NCBI GenBank assembly: GCA_027064065.1
Contig: JAMOQJ010000084.1
Location: 1-37,755 of the forward strand
Source: Desulfurellales bacterium
Lineage (GTDB): Bacteria > Campylobacterota_A > Desulfurellia > Desulfurellales > Hippeaceae
Length of the DNA: 37,755 nt
Direction of reading: 5' to 3'
Both the position numbers and the translations under genes were made by a program. The stretch's first letter is position 1. The number at the start of each line of letters is the position of its first letter. The notes beneath the pieces are model-generated. The model made no database searches. It was not told the DNA's origin and worked only from the letters and a program-made list of their open reading frames with translations. Positions 1 to 7,587 of this stretch are shown here, piece after piece.

Positions 1-51
1 ACCTGGTCTTTATATGTGGTTTTTTTAATCACAAACAACCCCCGAATAATA

Positions 52-93
52 ATTGTCTACTGTCGACAATATACAAAAAAATGAAAAAGTCAA
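52..93 (-). promoter_or_regulatory. candidate promoter with dyad operator, reading off the left edge
   Basis: On the minus strand there is TTGACT (88-93), a 16-bp spacer and TATTGT (66-71). The -10 box overlaps a 19-bp dyad, ATTGTC-N7-GACAAT (52-70), a layout typical of a repressor operator. It lies just past the terminator of the cupin unit, so it would drive a gene beyond the left edge. Box matches and dyad are seen directly. Function is inferred, and AT-rich DNA gives chance matches. Confidence 0.4.
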
Positions 94-94
94 A

Positions 95-124
95 CAAAAA
101 ACGCCCAACACAATGTCGGGCGTT
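95..124 (-). terminator. rho-independent terminator of the cupin unit
   Basis: On the minus strand an 11-bp stem (arms 114-124 and 100-110, one G-U pair, 3-nt loop) starting AACGCCC is followed by a run of T. On the plus strand the same hairpin would carry an A-C mismatch, so the minus orientation fits better. It lies 7 nt past the stop of the gene remnant at 131-322. Confidence 0.8.
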
Positions 125-130
125 AAATAA

Positions 131-322
131 CTATTTAAGCCTATACCATCTACTTCCACCAAAACCACCAGTCTTTTTTAAAGCATGAAAATTATTGCCA
201 TTATCTATCCTTAACTTTAACGTTCCTTTAAGCATATTTGAACCCTTAGGAACATCCGCCCATCTTAAATTAACAATATTCCCACAGAATCCTTCTATTA
301 AGCAAAGTCTAATAATGTCAAT
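131..322 (-). pseudogene. orphan C-terminal gene remnant downstream of the cupin gene
   Basis: This open stretch of 63 codons plus TAG begins directly after the cupin stop codon and is in the same frame. It has no ATG, GTG or TTG near its 5' end. The first internal ATG is about halfway in, and the first codon is ATT. The translation looks protein-like, with the segment NLRWADVPKG and a glycine-rich end, KTGGFGGSRWYRLK. A terminator follows immediately. The simplest reading is the 3' end of a gene whose 5' part was deleted when it became fused behind the cupin gene. Initiation at ATT, 11 nt after an AAGGAG in the cupin tail, is a less likely alternative. I do not recognise the family. Confidence 0.5.
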
Positions 323-673
323 CTACAATCTTTCTCCTTCTTTTGGAACGATACATATTACAACAAATTTTTCATTACCGGTATTCCTGTATTGATGTTC
401 AACATTGGACGGAACATACGAAACACAATCTTTTGTCATTTTATATTCTTTTCCGTCCATATATAAAATTCCTTCGCCTTCCACAACATAATTAATGTGG
501 GGCCAAGGATGAGAATGCTTCGGTGTAAAGCCGTCCTTTTCTATCGTAAAGAGTCTCATAACATGACTATCCCATCCTTCTTTTGGTCCAATCAAAATCC
601 TTTTGGTTACGTTTTTAGCGTCGCTTGAATCCATCAACCTTTCTTCTATTTTGTCTATACATCCTACAAACAT
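323..673 (-). CDS. cupin-domain protein
   Basis: This small single-domain cupin (116 aa) has the two classic motifs. Motif 1 is around GFTPKHSHPWPHINYVVEGEG, with a metal-type HSH pair and a following Glu. Motif 2 is around PSNVEHQYRNTG. Such proteins bind a metal ion or small ligand in a beta barrel, and the substrate cannot be read from sequence. The start is ATG 673: GGAGG lies 5 nt upstream of it, whereas the GTG two codons earlier overlaps the ribosome-binding site. It is transcribed divergently from the cardiolipin synthase gene and ends in the remnant and terminator on its left. Confidence 0.85.
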   Translation of the reverse strand: MFVGCIDKIEERLMDSSDAKNVTKRILIGPKEGWDSHVMRLFTIEKDGFTPKHSHPWPHINYVVEGEGILYMDGKEYKMTKDCVSYVPSNVEHQYRNTGNEKFVVICIVPKEGERL

Positions 674-702
674 ATCCACCTCCAGTGTGTTTAATTTAAA
701 TA

Positions 703-730
703 ATTATATTGAAAAATAGACAAAACAAAA
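703..730 (-). promoter_or_regulatory. candidate promoter of the cupin gene
   Basis: A perfect TATAAT lies on the minus strand at 703-708, 30 nt upstream of ATG 673. The best -35 at 16-bp spacing is only TTTTGT (725-730). The -10 is convincing and the -35 is weak. Confidence 0.35.
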
Positions 731-743
731 CTAATTTTATACT
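717..743 (+). promoter_or_regulatory. candidate promoter of cardiolipin synthase
   Basis: TAGACA (717-722), a 15-bp spacer and TATACT (738-743) lie upstream of the AAGGAG ribosome-binding site and ATG 768. The spacer is short. It overlaps the divergent cupin promoter, so the two genes may compete for polymerase. Confidence 0.35.
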
Positions 744-767
744 CTAATGTCTGGTAAGGAGTTTTAA

Positions 768-2153
768 ATGAATACAGATTTATTGCATTCTTTCTTTTAC
801 TACGGAATTATCATTTTATGGCAATTGCTTGTTATATCTGCCGTAATGCATATGCTCTACCAAAGAAGAACGCCTACAAGTATGATTGCGTGGCTTTTAT
901 CGATAGCCGTATTTCCCTATATTGCAGTCCCACTGTATTTTATTATAGGCACAAGAAAACACATCAATAAAAAAACCTCTGTTAAAATGAGCGCTTTACA
1001 AAACGACGAATGCACACCAAATCTTCCTGTCAGCGAAGTGCTTATTGCAAATAAGATTCCTAAGCCAACAACGGGCAACAGGGTAAAAGTCATAACTGAC
1101 GGCATAATGGCATACAATCTGTTCATCGAAAAGATTAAAAGTGCAAAGGAAAGCATATACATAAGTACTTACCTATTCGAATACGACAAAATAACCAAAA
1201 ATATAATTAAACTTTTATCTACAAAATCCAAAGAAGGTGTAAAGATAAAGATTCTTTTAGATTCGGTAGGTTCATATAAATTCTACTTTAGTAAACGATT
1301 CACAAAACGGCTGATTGATGCTGGTGTGGATATTGCCTTTTTTATGCCCATATTACGTATGCCCTTCAAAAACTACATAAACTTAAGAAATCACAGAAAA
1401 ATATATATATTTGATGAAAAAACGGTTATCTCAGGCGGCATGAATATATCAAACGACTACATGGGAACAAATAGATATCCTCCAAAATGGAATGATTTGA
1501 TGTTTATAATTGAAGGCAATGCCGTTTTTCACTATTTAGAGGTTTTCAAATCAGACTGGGCTTACGCTTCAGGAAAAAACCTTGAAATATCAACAAAAAA
1601 ACTGAAAAAGTGCGGCAACGACTGTCTTCAGGTTGTCCCGTCTGGTCCTGATATAGAAACCGATGCTCTCTTTGAAGCAATAGTTAGTTCAATACATTCA
1701 GCAAAAGAGCGTATCTGGATAGTAACGCCATATTTTGTACCCGATAGCGTTTTAATGAAATCCCTTATAATAGCAAAACACAGAGGAATAGACGTTAAAC
1801 TTATAACGCCTGCCAAATCTAACCATATTATTGCAGACCTTGGAAGAAAGAGTTATATGAGGGAACTAAAAGAAGCAGGTATTCACGTAGCTCTGTATAA
1901 TCATGCAATGTTGCATGCAAAAGCTGTCTTATTCGATAACAAAAGTGTAATGCTGGGTTCTGTAAACTTCGACAACCGAAGCCTGTTTTTGAATTATGAG
2001 ATAGCAAACTTTTCATATTCAAAAGAAACAATAAAAACTACTGAATCTTGGATGGAAGAGCTACTTAGAGATTCATCCGATGATATTCAAAAGGCTTCTA
2101 AACTCAGGCTTGTTGCGGAAAATTTCATGAGAATATTTGCTCCGCAATTATAA
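768..2153 (+). CDS. cls: cardiolipin synthase (phospholipase D superfamily)
   Basis: Cardiolipin synthase joins two phosphatidylglycerol molecules, releasing glycerol, at the inner membrane. The 461-aa protein has two N-terminal membrane segments (about residues 10-30 and 38-60) followed by two PLD half-domains, each with an HKD motif: H209, K211, D216 in NHRKIYIFD, and H383, K385, D390 in HAKAVLFD. Both are intact and the length suits the ClsA family. AAGGAG lies 7 nt before the ATG. The gene stands alone, divergent from the cupin gene. Its stop codon is 1 bp from the convergent stop of the DUF3108 gene, with no terminator hairpin visible. Confidence 0.95.
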   Translation: MNTDLLHSFFYYGIIILWQLLVISAVMHMLYQRRTPTSMIAWLLSIAVFPYIAVPLYFIIGTRKHINKKTSVKMSALQNDECTPNLPVSEVLIANKIPKPTTGNRVKVITDGIMAYNLFIEKIKSAKESIYISTYLFEYDKITKNIIKLLSTKSKEGVKIKILLDSVGSYKFYFSKRFTKRLIDAGVDIAFFMPILRMPFKNYINLRNHRKIYIFDEKTVISGGMNISNDYMGTNRYPPKWNDLMFIIEGNAVFHYLEVFKSDWAYASGKNLEISTKKLKKCGNDCLQVVPSGPDIETDALFEAIVSSIHSAKERIWIVTPYFVPDSVLMKSLIIAKHRGIDVKLITPAKSNHIIADLGRKSYMRELKEAGIHVALYNHAMLHAKAVLFDNKSVMLGSVNFDNRSLFLNYEIANFSYSKETIKTTESWMEELLRDSSDDIQKASKLRLVAENFMRIFAPQL

Positions 2154-2154
2154 T

Positions 2155-2970
2155 TTATGGAAAATTAATCTTTTTACTTGAATCCTTTGAGTATACCTGT
2201 CTTTTTGCGTATTTTAATTTTGTGAGTCTTGCCTGAAACACCCCAAGTAAATGCCACGATTCTACAAGTAAAGGTATATTTGGGTTATCCTTTGCAATCC
2301 AAGCAACAATCTTTTTCATTTTTTTATCAGGCAGCATCTTACCATTTTTGTCTATTTTAAAAAAACGTATCTCAACTTCTACAGTCTCTCTTTTTCCATG
2401 TTTATTTTTCATTCTATCTATATTGATTTGAGAAAGTTTTTTTGGCGTTATCTCAATTCTATATACATGACTTGCAACAGCAACATCTCTATAATAGGAA
2501 TCACCAAACTTTACCTTATTTGATATAAAGAAAAGATATAGAGAGATAGGCGAATAGATACCCTTTTTAGAGACAAGCTCGACCTCTTTTTTTCTTCCGT
2601 TCTTTATTATAACAACCTTGGCTTTATGTTTATTAAGAAATGTTATCTTCACGCTCTTGTTCTTTTTTGATGTTTTTTCTAAACTTTTATATATTAAATC
2701 CCTTCTTGTATCTACATCTACACTACCTTCTATATGCTCTTTTAAACGATAAAATATACTGATAAGTTTGGACGTCTTTCCGTCAAAGGTAATAGTGTAT
2801 GTCTTGTTATCTTTACTTAGCCTGCCTTTCAAGGTGCCTTTTGCAATAATCATATTACTGAATTCAAAATTATACTCAGCATCAAAATCTTCATATACAC
2901 GATTAAATGATAATGCATTCAAAGAAAAGGCGATAATAAAAAACAAAGATATAAAAAGGGATTTAAGCAT
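2155..2970 (-). CDS. DUF3108 periplasmic protein
   Basis: This 271-aa protein starts with a Sec signal peptide (hydrophobic residues about 4-20), so it should be exported. The rest is beta-rich, with a pattern of the DUF3108 family: FDAEYNFEFSNMIIAKGTL near the N-terminus and VAWIAKDNPNIPLLVESW near the C-terminus. The function of that family is not established. Its start codon overlaps the 3' end of the cinA-like gene by 8 bp and has no Shine-Dalgarno, so translation is probably coupled. It is the last gene of the tRNA-HU-cinA unit. Confidence 0.75.
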   Translation of the reverse strand: MLKSLFISLFFIIAFSLNALSFNRVYEDFDAEYNFEFSNMIIAKGTLKGRLSKDNKTYTITFDGKTSKLISIFYRLKEHIEGSVDVDTRRDLIYKSLEKTSKKNKSVKITFLNKHKAKVVIIKNGRKKEVELVSKKGIYSPISLYLFFISNKVKFGDSYYRDVAVASHVYRIEITPKKLSQINIDRMKNKHGKRETVEVEIRFFKIDKNGKMLPDKKMKKIVAWIAKDNPNIPLLVESWHLLGVFQARLTKLKYAKRQVYSKDSSKKINFP

Positions 2971-3745
2971 TATATTGTTCCAATGCCTGTTGAAGTTTGT
3001 TTTTAGTTAATTCTATCTTTGACAAACAGTCTTGATGGTCTTTACCGTAAGCCGTAAACCTTACACCCATAATTTTTGAATCAAACCCTGTCGGTAGAGA
3101 TTTTATATGCATATCAGATGATTTCAATTTATCTATAAACCTTCCTAAAATTGTTTCGTCGTTTATCCTAAATTCATAGGTTTTGCTTAGTATACAACTG
3201 TCAGAAAAACCCTTCAAAGTCTTAAACACAAAGCCTTCAAACATAGGTTTCATCTCTTTTGGAATGCCCGGCAAGCAAAAAATATGCTTTCCATTTTCCT
3301 TTAGATAAATGCCACTTGCTGCACCCACATTATTTTCTATTTCTATCGCACCTTTAGGTATGTATGCCATTTTTTTTCTTTTATCGTTCATTTCAGGCGA
3401 ATCTATTTTACCCGCATCATACAGCCTTTTATAGAATGTTTCGATACGATTATAAGATGCACGACTAAAAACAAGCTCTTTGTTAAGCGCTTTGGCTACG
3501 GATGAAACGGTTATATCATCAAATGTAGGACCCAATCCACCAGTGGTTATAATGATATCAACTTTATCTAAACAAGCTTTAATACAGCTAACTATATCAC
3601 CTTCTTCATCATCTACAGATAGTATAAACCTATTATATATACCAATATTTGTTAACCTTGAAGATATAAAAAACGAATTGGTATCATTAGTGAAACCACT
3701 AATTATTTCTTTGCCTATGGATAATACACATGACGATAACATCAT
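2963..3745 (-). CDS. CinA-like molybdopterin-binding domain protein, single domain
   Basis: This 260-aa protein matches the N-terminal half of competence/damage-inducible protein CinA (MoaB/Mog fold): SIGKEIISGFTNDTNS at residues 9-24 and TTGGLGPTFDDIT at 67-79. Full CinA proteins are about 400 aa and carry a C-terminal nicotinamide-nucleotide amidase domain, which is absent here. CinA N-domains are linked to ADP-ribose pyrophosphatase activity and pyridine nucleotide repair. Whether this copy does that is unknown. The ATG follows the CCA end of tRNA-Asp by six T residues with no Shine-Dalgarno. Confidence 0.85.
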   Translation of the reverse strand: MMLSSCVLSIGKEIISGFTNDTNSFFISSRLTNIGIYNRFILSVDDEEGDIVSCIKACLDKVDIIITTGGLGPTFDDITVSSVAKALNKELVFSRASYNRIETFYKRLYDAGKIDSPEMNDKRKKMAYIPKGAIEIENNVGAASGIYLKENGKHIFCLPGIPKEMKPMFEGFVFKTLKGFSDSCILSKTYEFRINDETILGRFIDKLKSSDMHIKSLPTGFDSKIMGVRFTAYGKDHQDCLSKIELTKNKLQQALEQYNA

Positions 3746-3751
3746 AAAAAA

Positions 3752-3828
3752 TGGCGGAGCCGACGAGACTCGAACTCGCGACCTCTGGCGTGACAGGCCA
3801 GCGTTCTAACCAACTGAACTACGGCTCC
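3752..3828 (-). tRNA. tRNA-Asp (GUC)
   Basis: A cloverleaf is readable on the minus strand: acceptor GGAGCCG/CGGCTCC, anticodon loop with GTC between CTGGC and GCCAG, T-loop GTTCGAGTC, discriminator G and encoded CCA. It is the last of four tRNAs in one transcript, 6 nt before the ATG of the CinA-like gene. Confidence 0.97.
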
Positions 3829-3830
3829 AA

Positions 3831-3906
3831 TGGTGGGCGCAGCAGGACTTGAACCTACGACCCTCTGCTTGTAAGGCAGATGCTCTTCCAGCTGAGCTAT
3901 GCGCCC
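3831..3906 (-). tRNA. tRNA-Val (UAC)
   Basis: The minus-strand cloverleaf has acceptor GGGCGCA/TGCGCCC, anticodon TAC in the loop between CTGCC and the complementary arm, T-loop GTTCAAGTC, discriminator A and encoded CCA. It is separated from tRNA-Asp by 2 nt and from the HU stop codon by 21 nt. Confidence 0.97.
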
Positions 3907-3927
3907 TATTTAATACCTAAGAAGGCT

Positions 3928-4203
3928 CTACTTGTTGACCTTTTCTTTGAAAACTCTACCACATTTGAAACTTGGTAGATTGAAGGCTTCAATTGTGAGT
4001 TTCTCACCTGTTCTTGGGTTTCTACCAACCCTTGCTGCTCTTTTGCTGGTATAGAATGTCCCAAATCCAGCAAAACCAACCTTTTCACCACTTGCAACAC
4101 TATCCATAATTTCTTCAACTGTAGCATCAATAATCTTTTTTACTTCTGTCTTTGTAGCACCAATTTTTTTTGCAACTTTTTCAATTAGTTCAGCCTTAGT
4201 CAT
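3928..4203 (-). CDS. HU-family DNA-binding protein
   Basis: HU is a histone-like dimer that bends and compacts DNA. The 91-aa sequence has the standard order: the helical N-terminus MTKAELIEKVAKKIGATK, the FAGFGTF turn, and the DNA-binding arm with GRNPRTGEKLTI. The start is ATG 4203, because GGAGG lies 5 nt before it. An in-frame ATG four codons upstream overlaps that site. The gene is embedded between tRNA-Glu (19 nt upstream) and tRNA-Val (21 nt downstream), so its mRNA ends are probably made by tRNA processing. Confidence 0.96.
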   Translation of the reverse strand: MTKAELIEKVAKKIGATKTEVKKIIDATVEEIMDSVASGEKVGFAGFGTFYTSKRAARVGRNPRTGEKLTIEAFNLPSFKCGRVFKEKVNK

Positions 4204-4222
4204 AAATACCTCCATCTTAATA

Positions 4223-4299
4223 TGGCGTCCCCAGCGGGATTTGAACCCACGTTACCGCCGTGAAAGGGCGGTGTCCTTGGCCGTCTAGACGATGGGGAC
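4223..4299 (-). tRNA. tRNA-Glu (UUC)
   Basis: The minus strand reads GTCCCCATCGTCTAG at the 5' end, anticodon TTC between CCGCCC and the complementary GGCGG, T-loop GTTCAAATC, acceptor TGGGGAC, discriminator G and encoded CCA. It closely follows the usual bacterial tRNA-Glu pattern. Confidence 0.97.
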
Positions 4300-4305
4300 G
4301 CACAA

Positions 4306-4381
4306 TGGTGGGTCGTGCAGGAATCGAACCTGCGGCCAATAGCTTAAAAGGCTACTGCTCTACCGACTGAGCTAACGACCC
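4306..4381 (-). tRNA. tRNA-Lys (UUU)
   Basis: The minus-strand cloverleaf has acceptor GGGTCGT/ACGACCC, D-arm GCTCAGTCGGTAGAGC, anticodon TTT, T-loop GTTCGATTC, discriminator A and encoded CCA. It is the first tRNA of the cluster, about 13 nt downstream of the predicted transcription start. Confidence 0.97.
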
Positions 4382-4400
4382 GTTAAAAAAGGCAAGAGTG

Positions 4401-4429
4401 ATAATACATATTAGTCAACGATTTGTCAA
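4401..4429 (-). promoter_or_regulatory. strong promoter of the tRNA-HU-cinA unit
   Basis: On the minus strand TTGACA (4424-4429), a 17-bp spacer and TATTAT (4401-4406) form a near-consensus sigma-70-type promoter. The predicted start is near 4394. It lies between the thrC stop codon and tRNA-Lys, as expected for stable RNA genes. Confidence 0.8.
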
Positions 4430-4442
4430 CAAAAAATAACCA

Positions 4443-5813
4443 CTAAAATTCATTTTTTAGGTTCTCTTCCATAAATTTTTTCACTTCATCAATATCGTTG
4501 TTTAAAATGGACATTCTCTTATCTTTAGAGTGCAATTTCTTTATCGCATCAGGCTCTTTGGGCGTTTTTTTAATGGCTTTTTCTATAGCATCTGGAAACT
4601 TGGCGGGATGAGCCGTAGATAAACATATAACATCCTTATGGTTTGATTGCCATGCAGCCGATACCCCCGCTGCTGTATGAGGGTCTATTATATAATTTGT
4701 CTCTTCATAAAATCTTTTTATAGTATTAAGCGTATCTTCTGTATCGGCTCTATAAGATTCAAACTCATCCTGAACCTTTTTAAGCAATTCCTGTTTAAAC
4801 AATATCTTTTTTGTCTGCGCAAACTCATCCATAATATCTTTAACCTTATCTGCATCTTCATCAAATAGATAATAAAGATAGCGTTCAAAGTTGCTTGCTA
4901 TCTGAATATCCATGGACGGAGAAAGCGTTTGAGCTACCCCTTTTATGCTATAATCTCCAAAATTTACAAACCTATACAGTATATCATTCGAATTGGTAGC
5001 AAGAATGAGTTTTTTTATCGGCAATCCCATCTTTTTTGCAATATACCCTGCAAAAATATCACCAAAATTACCCGTAGGAACGCTAAAATAAAGCTCATCC
5101 ACTCCGCTTTTAAAGTACGCATAAAAATAATAAACAATTTGAGCCAATATCCTTGCCCAGTTTATTGAATTTACAGCTCCCAAGTTATACTTGGACTTAA
5201 ACTCCAAATCGTTAAAAATGGATTTTACTATATATTGACAATCGTCAAACGTTCCTTCTATTGCTATATTGTAAACATTTTCGTCTTCTACGGTGGTCAT
5301 CTGCATCTCTTGGATAGGACTAACCTTACCGTGCGGATGAAGAATGAATATATTTACATTCTTTTTGCCTTTTAGTCCGTATATGGCGGCGCTTCCCGTA
5401 TCTCCGCTTGTTGCTCCTAAAATATTTATATTCGAACCGGTTTTATCCAAAACATATTCAAAGAGATTGCCCAAAAACTGCAAAGCAACATCCTTAAAGG
5501 CAAATGTTGGTCCGTGGAATAGCTCAAGGATATACACACCGTCTTTTTTAACAATCGGCGTAATCTCATCCGTATCAAATGTAGAGTAACTTTTTTCTAT
5601 TAGATTTTTAATGTCTTGTTTGTCAATATCGTCTATGAATAGGCTAAATATCTCAAAGGCAAGCTCTTTGTACGCTAAATTTTTCAACTTTTCCAGCTCA
5701 ACCGTCGGTATCTTTTCGGGAATTATCAAACCGCCATCGGTTGCAAGCCCCATCAAAAAGGCTTCCGTAAAACCTAAACCGCTAACCTTGCCTCTTGTGC
5801 TTTTGTATTTCAT
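4443..5813 (-). CDS. thrC: threonine synthase
   Basis: ThrC converts O-phosphohomoserine to threonine using PLP. The 456-aa protein has the family N-terminus (YKSTRGKVSGLGFTEAFLMGLATDGGL), the PLP lysine K107 in GPTFAFKDVALQ, the ILGATSGDTGSAAIYG segment and the phosphate-binding SVPTGNFGDIFAGY. The length suits the long bacterial/fungal-type class. Its AAGGTG ribosome-binding site is formed by the last codons of the upstream oxidoreductase gene, 3 bp away, so it is the terminal gene of the methylmalonyl-CoA operon. No terminator hairpin is visible before the tRNA promoter 14 bp on. Confidence 0.96.
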   Translation of the reverse strand: MKYKSTRGKVSGLGFTEAFLMGLATDGGLIIPEKIPTVELEKLKNLAYKELAFEIFSLFIDDIDKQDIKNLIEKSYSTFDTDEITPIVKKDGVYILELFHGPTFAFKDVALQFLGNLFEYVLDKTGSNINILGATSGDTGSAAIYGLKGKKNVNIFILHPHGKVSPIQEMQMTTVEDENVYNIAIEGTFDDCQYIVKSIFNDLEFKSKYNLGAVNSINWARILAQIVYYFYAYFKSGVDELYFSVPTGNFGDIFAGYIAKKMGLPIKKLILATNSNDILYRFVNFGDYSIKGVAQTLSPSMDIQIASNFERYLYYLFDEDADKVKDIMDEFAQTKKILFKQELLKKVQDEFESYRADTEDTLNTIKRFYEETNYIIDPHTAAGVSAAWQSNHKDVICLSTAHPAKFPDAIEKAIKKTPKEPDAIKKLHSKDKRMSILNNDIDEVKKFMEENLKNEF

Positions 5814-5816
5814 AGA

Positions 5817-7166
5817 CTACACCTTCTTTATAGCCTGATTTGCACAAACCAAAATCGGGTCCCACACAGGAGCAAACGGCGGTGAATATACCAAATCAAG
5901 CCCTTGGATATCTTTAATCGTCATATTGGCATATATAGCCGTAGCCAAAACATCAATCCTTAAAGCCGCACTCTCATCTCCTATGGATTGCGCTCCTATC
6001 AATCTTCCCGTTTTCTTCTCCGTTATAAATATAATTGTAATCTTATCCTGAATAGGGTATCCGTGAGCCTTAGTAGGCGCAGTGATGGCTGTTTTAAAGG
6101 TATCAAATCCCATTTCTTGGGACTCTTTTAGAGAAATACCGGTTTTTCCGATAGCCAATCCAAAGACATCAAATGCCCTTGTGCCTACTACACCTGCAAA
6201 TTTTTCATTTGCGCCGGCTATGTTAGCTCCAGCTGTTTTACCCGATTTATTGGCGTTATTACCGCTTGGCAAGTAAATATTTTTATCGAGTATTCTATGA
6301 TACAACAGGGCGCAATCGCCTGCAGCATATACATTATCAATATTCGTTTTGAAGTATCTATCGACAACAACAGCCGTGCTATCTTTATCTATCTTAATCT
6401 TTGAACCTTCAAGAAATTCCGTATTGGGTTTAAAACCTATACCAATGTTAATAATATCGGCGTCAAAATCACCTTTGTTTGTTTTAACCGTTAAACCGTC
6501 AATCTCTTTAATATCTATGCCGGTAACAAGCTTTACGCCGTTTTTATCCAAAACCTCTCTAACCTTTTCATCAACTTCGTCTTCATATTCGTTCATCAGC
6601 CTGTCGCTTCTTTTAAGAATGGTTATATCTTCTATGCCTATCCTTTTAAAGTTATCTGCAACCTCCAAATTGATATAACCGGCACCTATTAAAACGCATC
6701 TTTTGGGCTTTTTCTCTTTTATGTAACTCTTTATCGCCCTTGCGTCGTCGAGAGTCTTAAGCGTGAACACGCCTTCATTATGCACACCATTAATGCTCGG
6801 CAAAACAGCCCTTGCTCCGGTAGCTATAACAAGATAATCATACTCAACTTCATACTTTCTGCCTGTAGCCTTATTATCAACAAAAACCTTGTTATTATCG
6901 GTATCAACACCTATTACCTCATTCAAGAGACGAACATCTATGCCGCGTTTTTCCTTAAAATCCTTAGCGCTCATCACAACAAGACCTTCAACATCAAGGT
7001 CGTATCCGATATTGTACGGCATACTGCATGCTCCGTAGGAGACATCCTCCGTTTTCTCTAACACTATTACTTCAGCCGTTTTATTTCTTCTTTTTACCTG
7101 ACTTGCCGCACTCATACCTGCGGCATCACCACCTACAACAACAACTCTCATCGGTTTTTTTTGCAT
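5817..7166 (-). CDS. CoA-disulfide reductase / NADH oxidase-type FAD oxidoreductase
   Basis: A 449-aa FAD/NAD(P)H oxidoreductase of the group that includes CoA-disulfide reductase, NADH oxidase and NAD(P)H sulfur oxidoreductase. The FAD-binding start is VVVVGGDAAGMSAA (8-20). A single redox Cys47 sits in SYGACSMPYNIG, where CoA-disulfide reductases have their active cysteine. The NAD site IGAGYINLE has Asn where Gly is usual. A second FAD motif, NVYAAGDCALL, and a C-terminal dimerisation domain follow. AAGGAG precedes the ATG. Its place between the epimerase and thrC does not fix its substrate. CoA disulfide, polysulfide or O2 are all possible. Confidence 0.85.
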   Translation of the reverse strand: MQKKPMRVVVVGGDAAGMSAASQVKRRNKTAEVIVLEKTEDVSYGACSMPYNIGYDLDVEGLVVMSAKDFKEKRGIDVRLLNEVIGVDTDNNKVFVDNKATGRKYEVEYDYLVIATGARAVLPSINGVHNEGVFTLKTLDDARAIKSYIKEKKPKRCVLIGAGYINLEVADNFKRIGIEDITILKRSDRLMNEYEDEVDEKVREVLDKNGVKLVTGIDIKEIDGLTVKTNKGDFDADIINIGIGFKPNTEFLEGSKIKIDKDSTAVVVDRYFKTNIDNVYAAGDCALLYHRILDKNIYLPSGNNANKSGKTAGANIAGANEKFAGVVGTRAFDVFGLAIGKTGISLKESQEMGFDTFKTAITAPTKAHGYPIQDKITIIFITEKKTGRLIGAQSIGDESAALRIDVLATAIYANMTIKDIQGLDLVYSPPFAPVWDPILVCANQAIKKV

Positions 7167-7169
7167 TAT

Positions 7170-7571
7170 CTACTCTCCTTTTCCAACAAGTTCCGTTAAC
7201 ACTATGCTTGACTTAGGGTGAATAAAGGCAACCTTTACGCCTGATGCACCGTCAAACGGTTCTTCATTAATAAGCTTTACGCCCTTTGATTTAAGATGCT
7301 CAAGCTCTTTGTATATATCATCGGTTCTATAGGCTATATGATGCAACCCTTCTCCATGCTTGTTCATAAACTTAGCAATCGGACTATCGTCTGCGGTAGG
7401 TTCTAAGAATTCTATATGGACACCGTTTATATTAAACTTAGCCACCTTGACTTTTTGAGATTCAACCTCTTCCGTCTCAAGAAGTTCAAGACCTATAATG
7501 TCTCTATACAACTTTATTGTATCATCGAGATTTTTAACCGCAACACCTATATGGTCTATCTGCTGAAGCAT
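7170..7571 (-). CDS. mce: methylmalonyl-CoA epimerase
   Basis: This enzyme interconverts (S)- and (R)-methylmalonyl-CoA, linking carboxylation/decarboxylation of propionyl-CoA to the mutase. The 133-aa VOC-fold protein has the metal-ligand pattern of the family: H7 in QQIDHIGVAV, His in GEGLHHIAY and Glu in IVLTELVG. Length and motifs are standard. It lies in the operon behind mutase, meaB and the lipoprotein gene, and 3 bp ahead of the oxidoreductase gene. Confidence 0.95.
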   Translation of the reverse strand: MLQQIDHIGVAVKNLDDTIKLYRDIIGLELLETEEVESQKVKVAKFNINGVHIEFLEPTADDSPIAKFMNKHGEGLHHIAYRTDDIYKELEHLKSKGVKLINEEPFDGASGVKVAFIHPKSSIVLTELVGKGE

Positions 7572-7587
7572 CAGTCTATTCTCCTTT

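Noticed and set aside
3480-3809. Plus-strand open frame of 109 codons
   Set aside because: It runs antisense through the CinA-like gene and into tRNA-Asp, and its C-terminus is the familiar false translation of an antisense tRNA.
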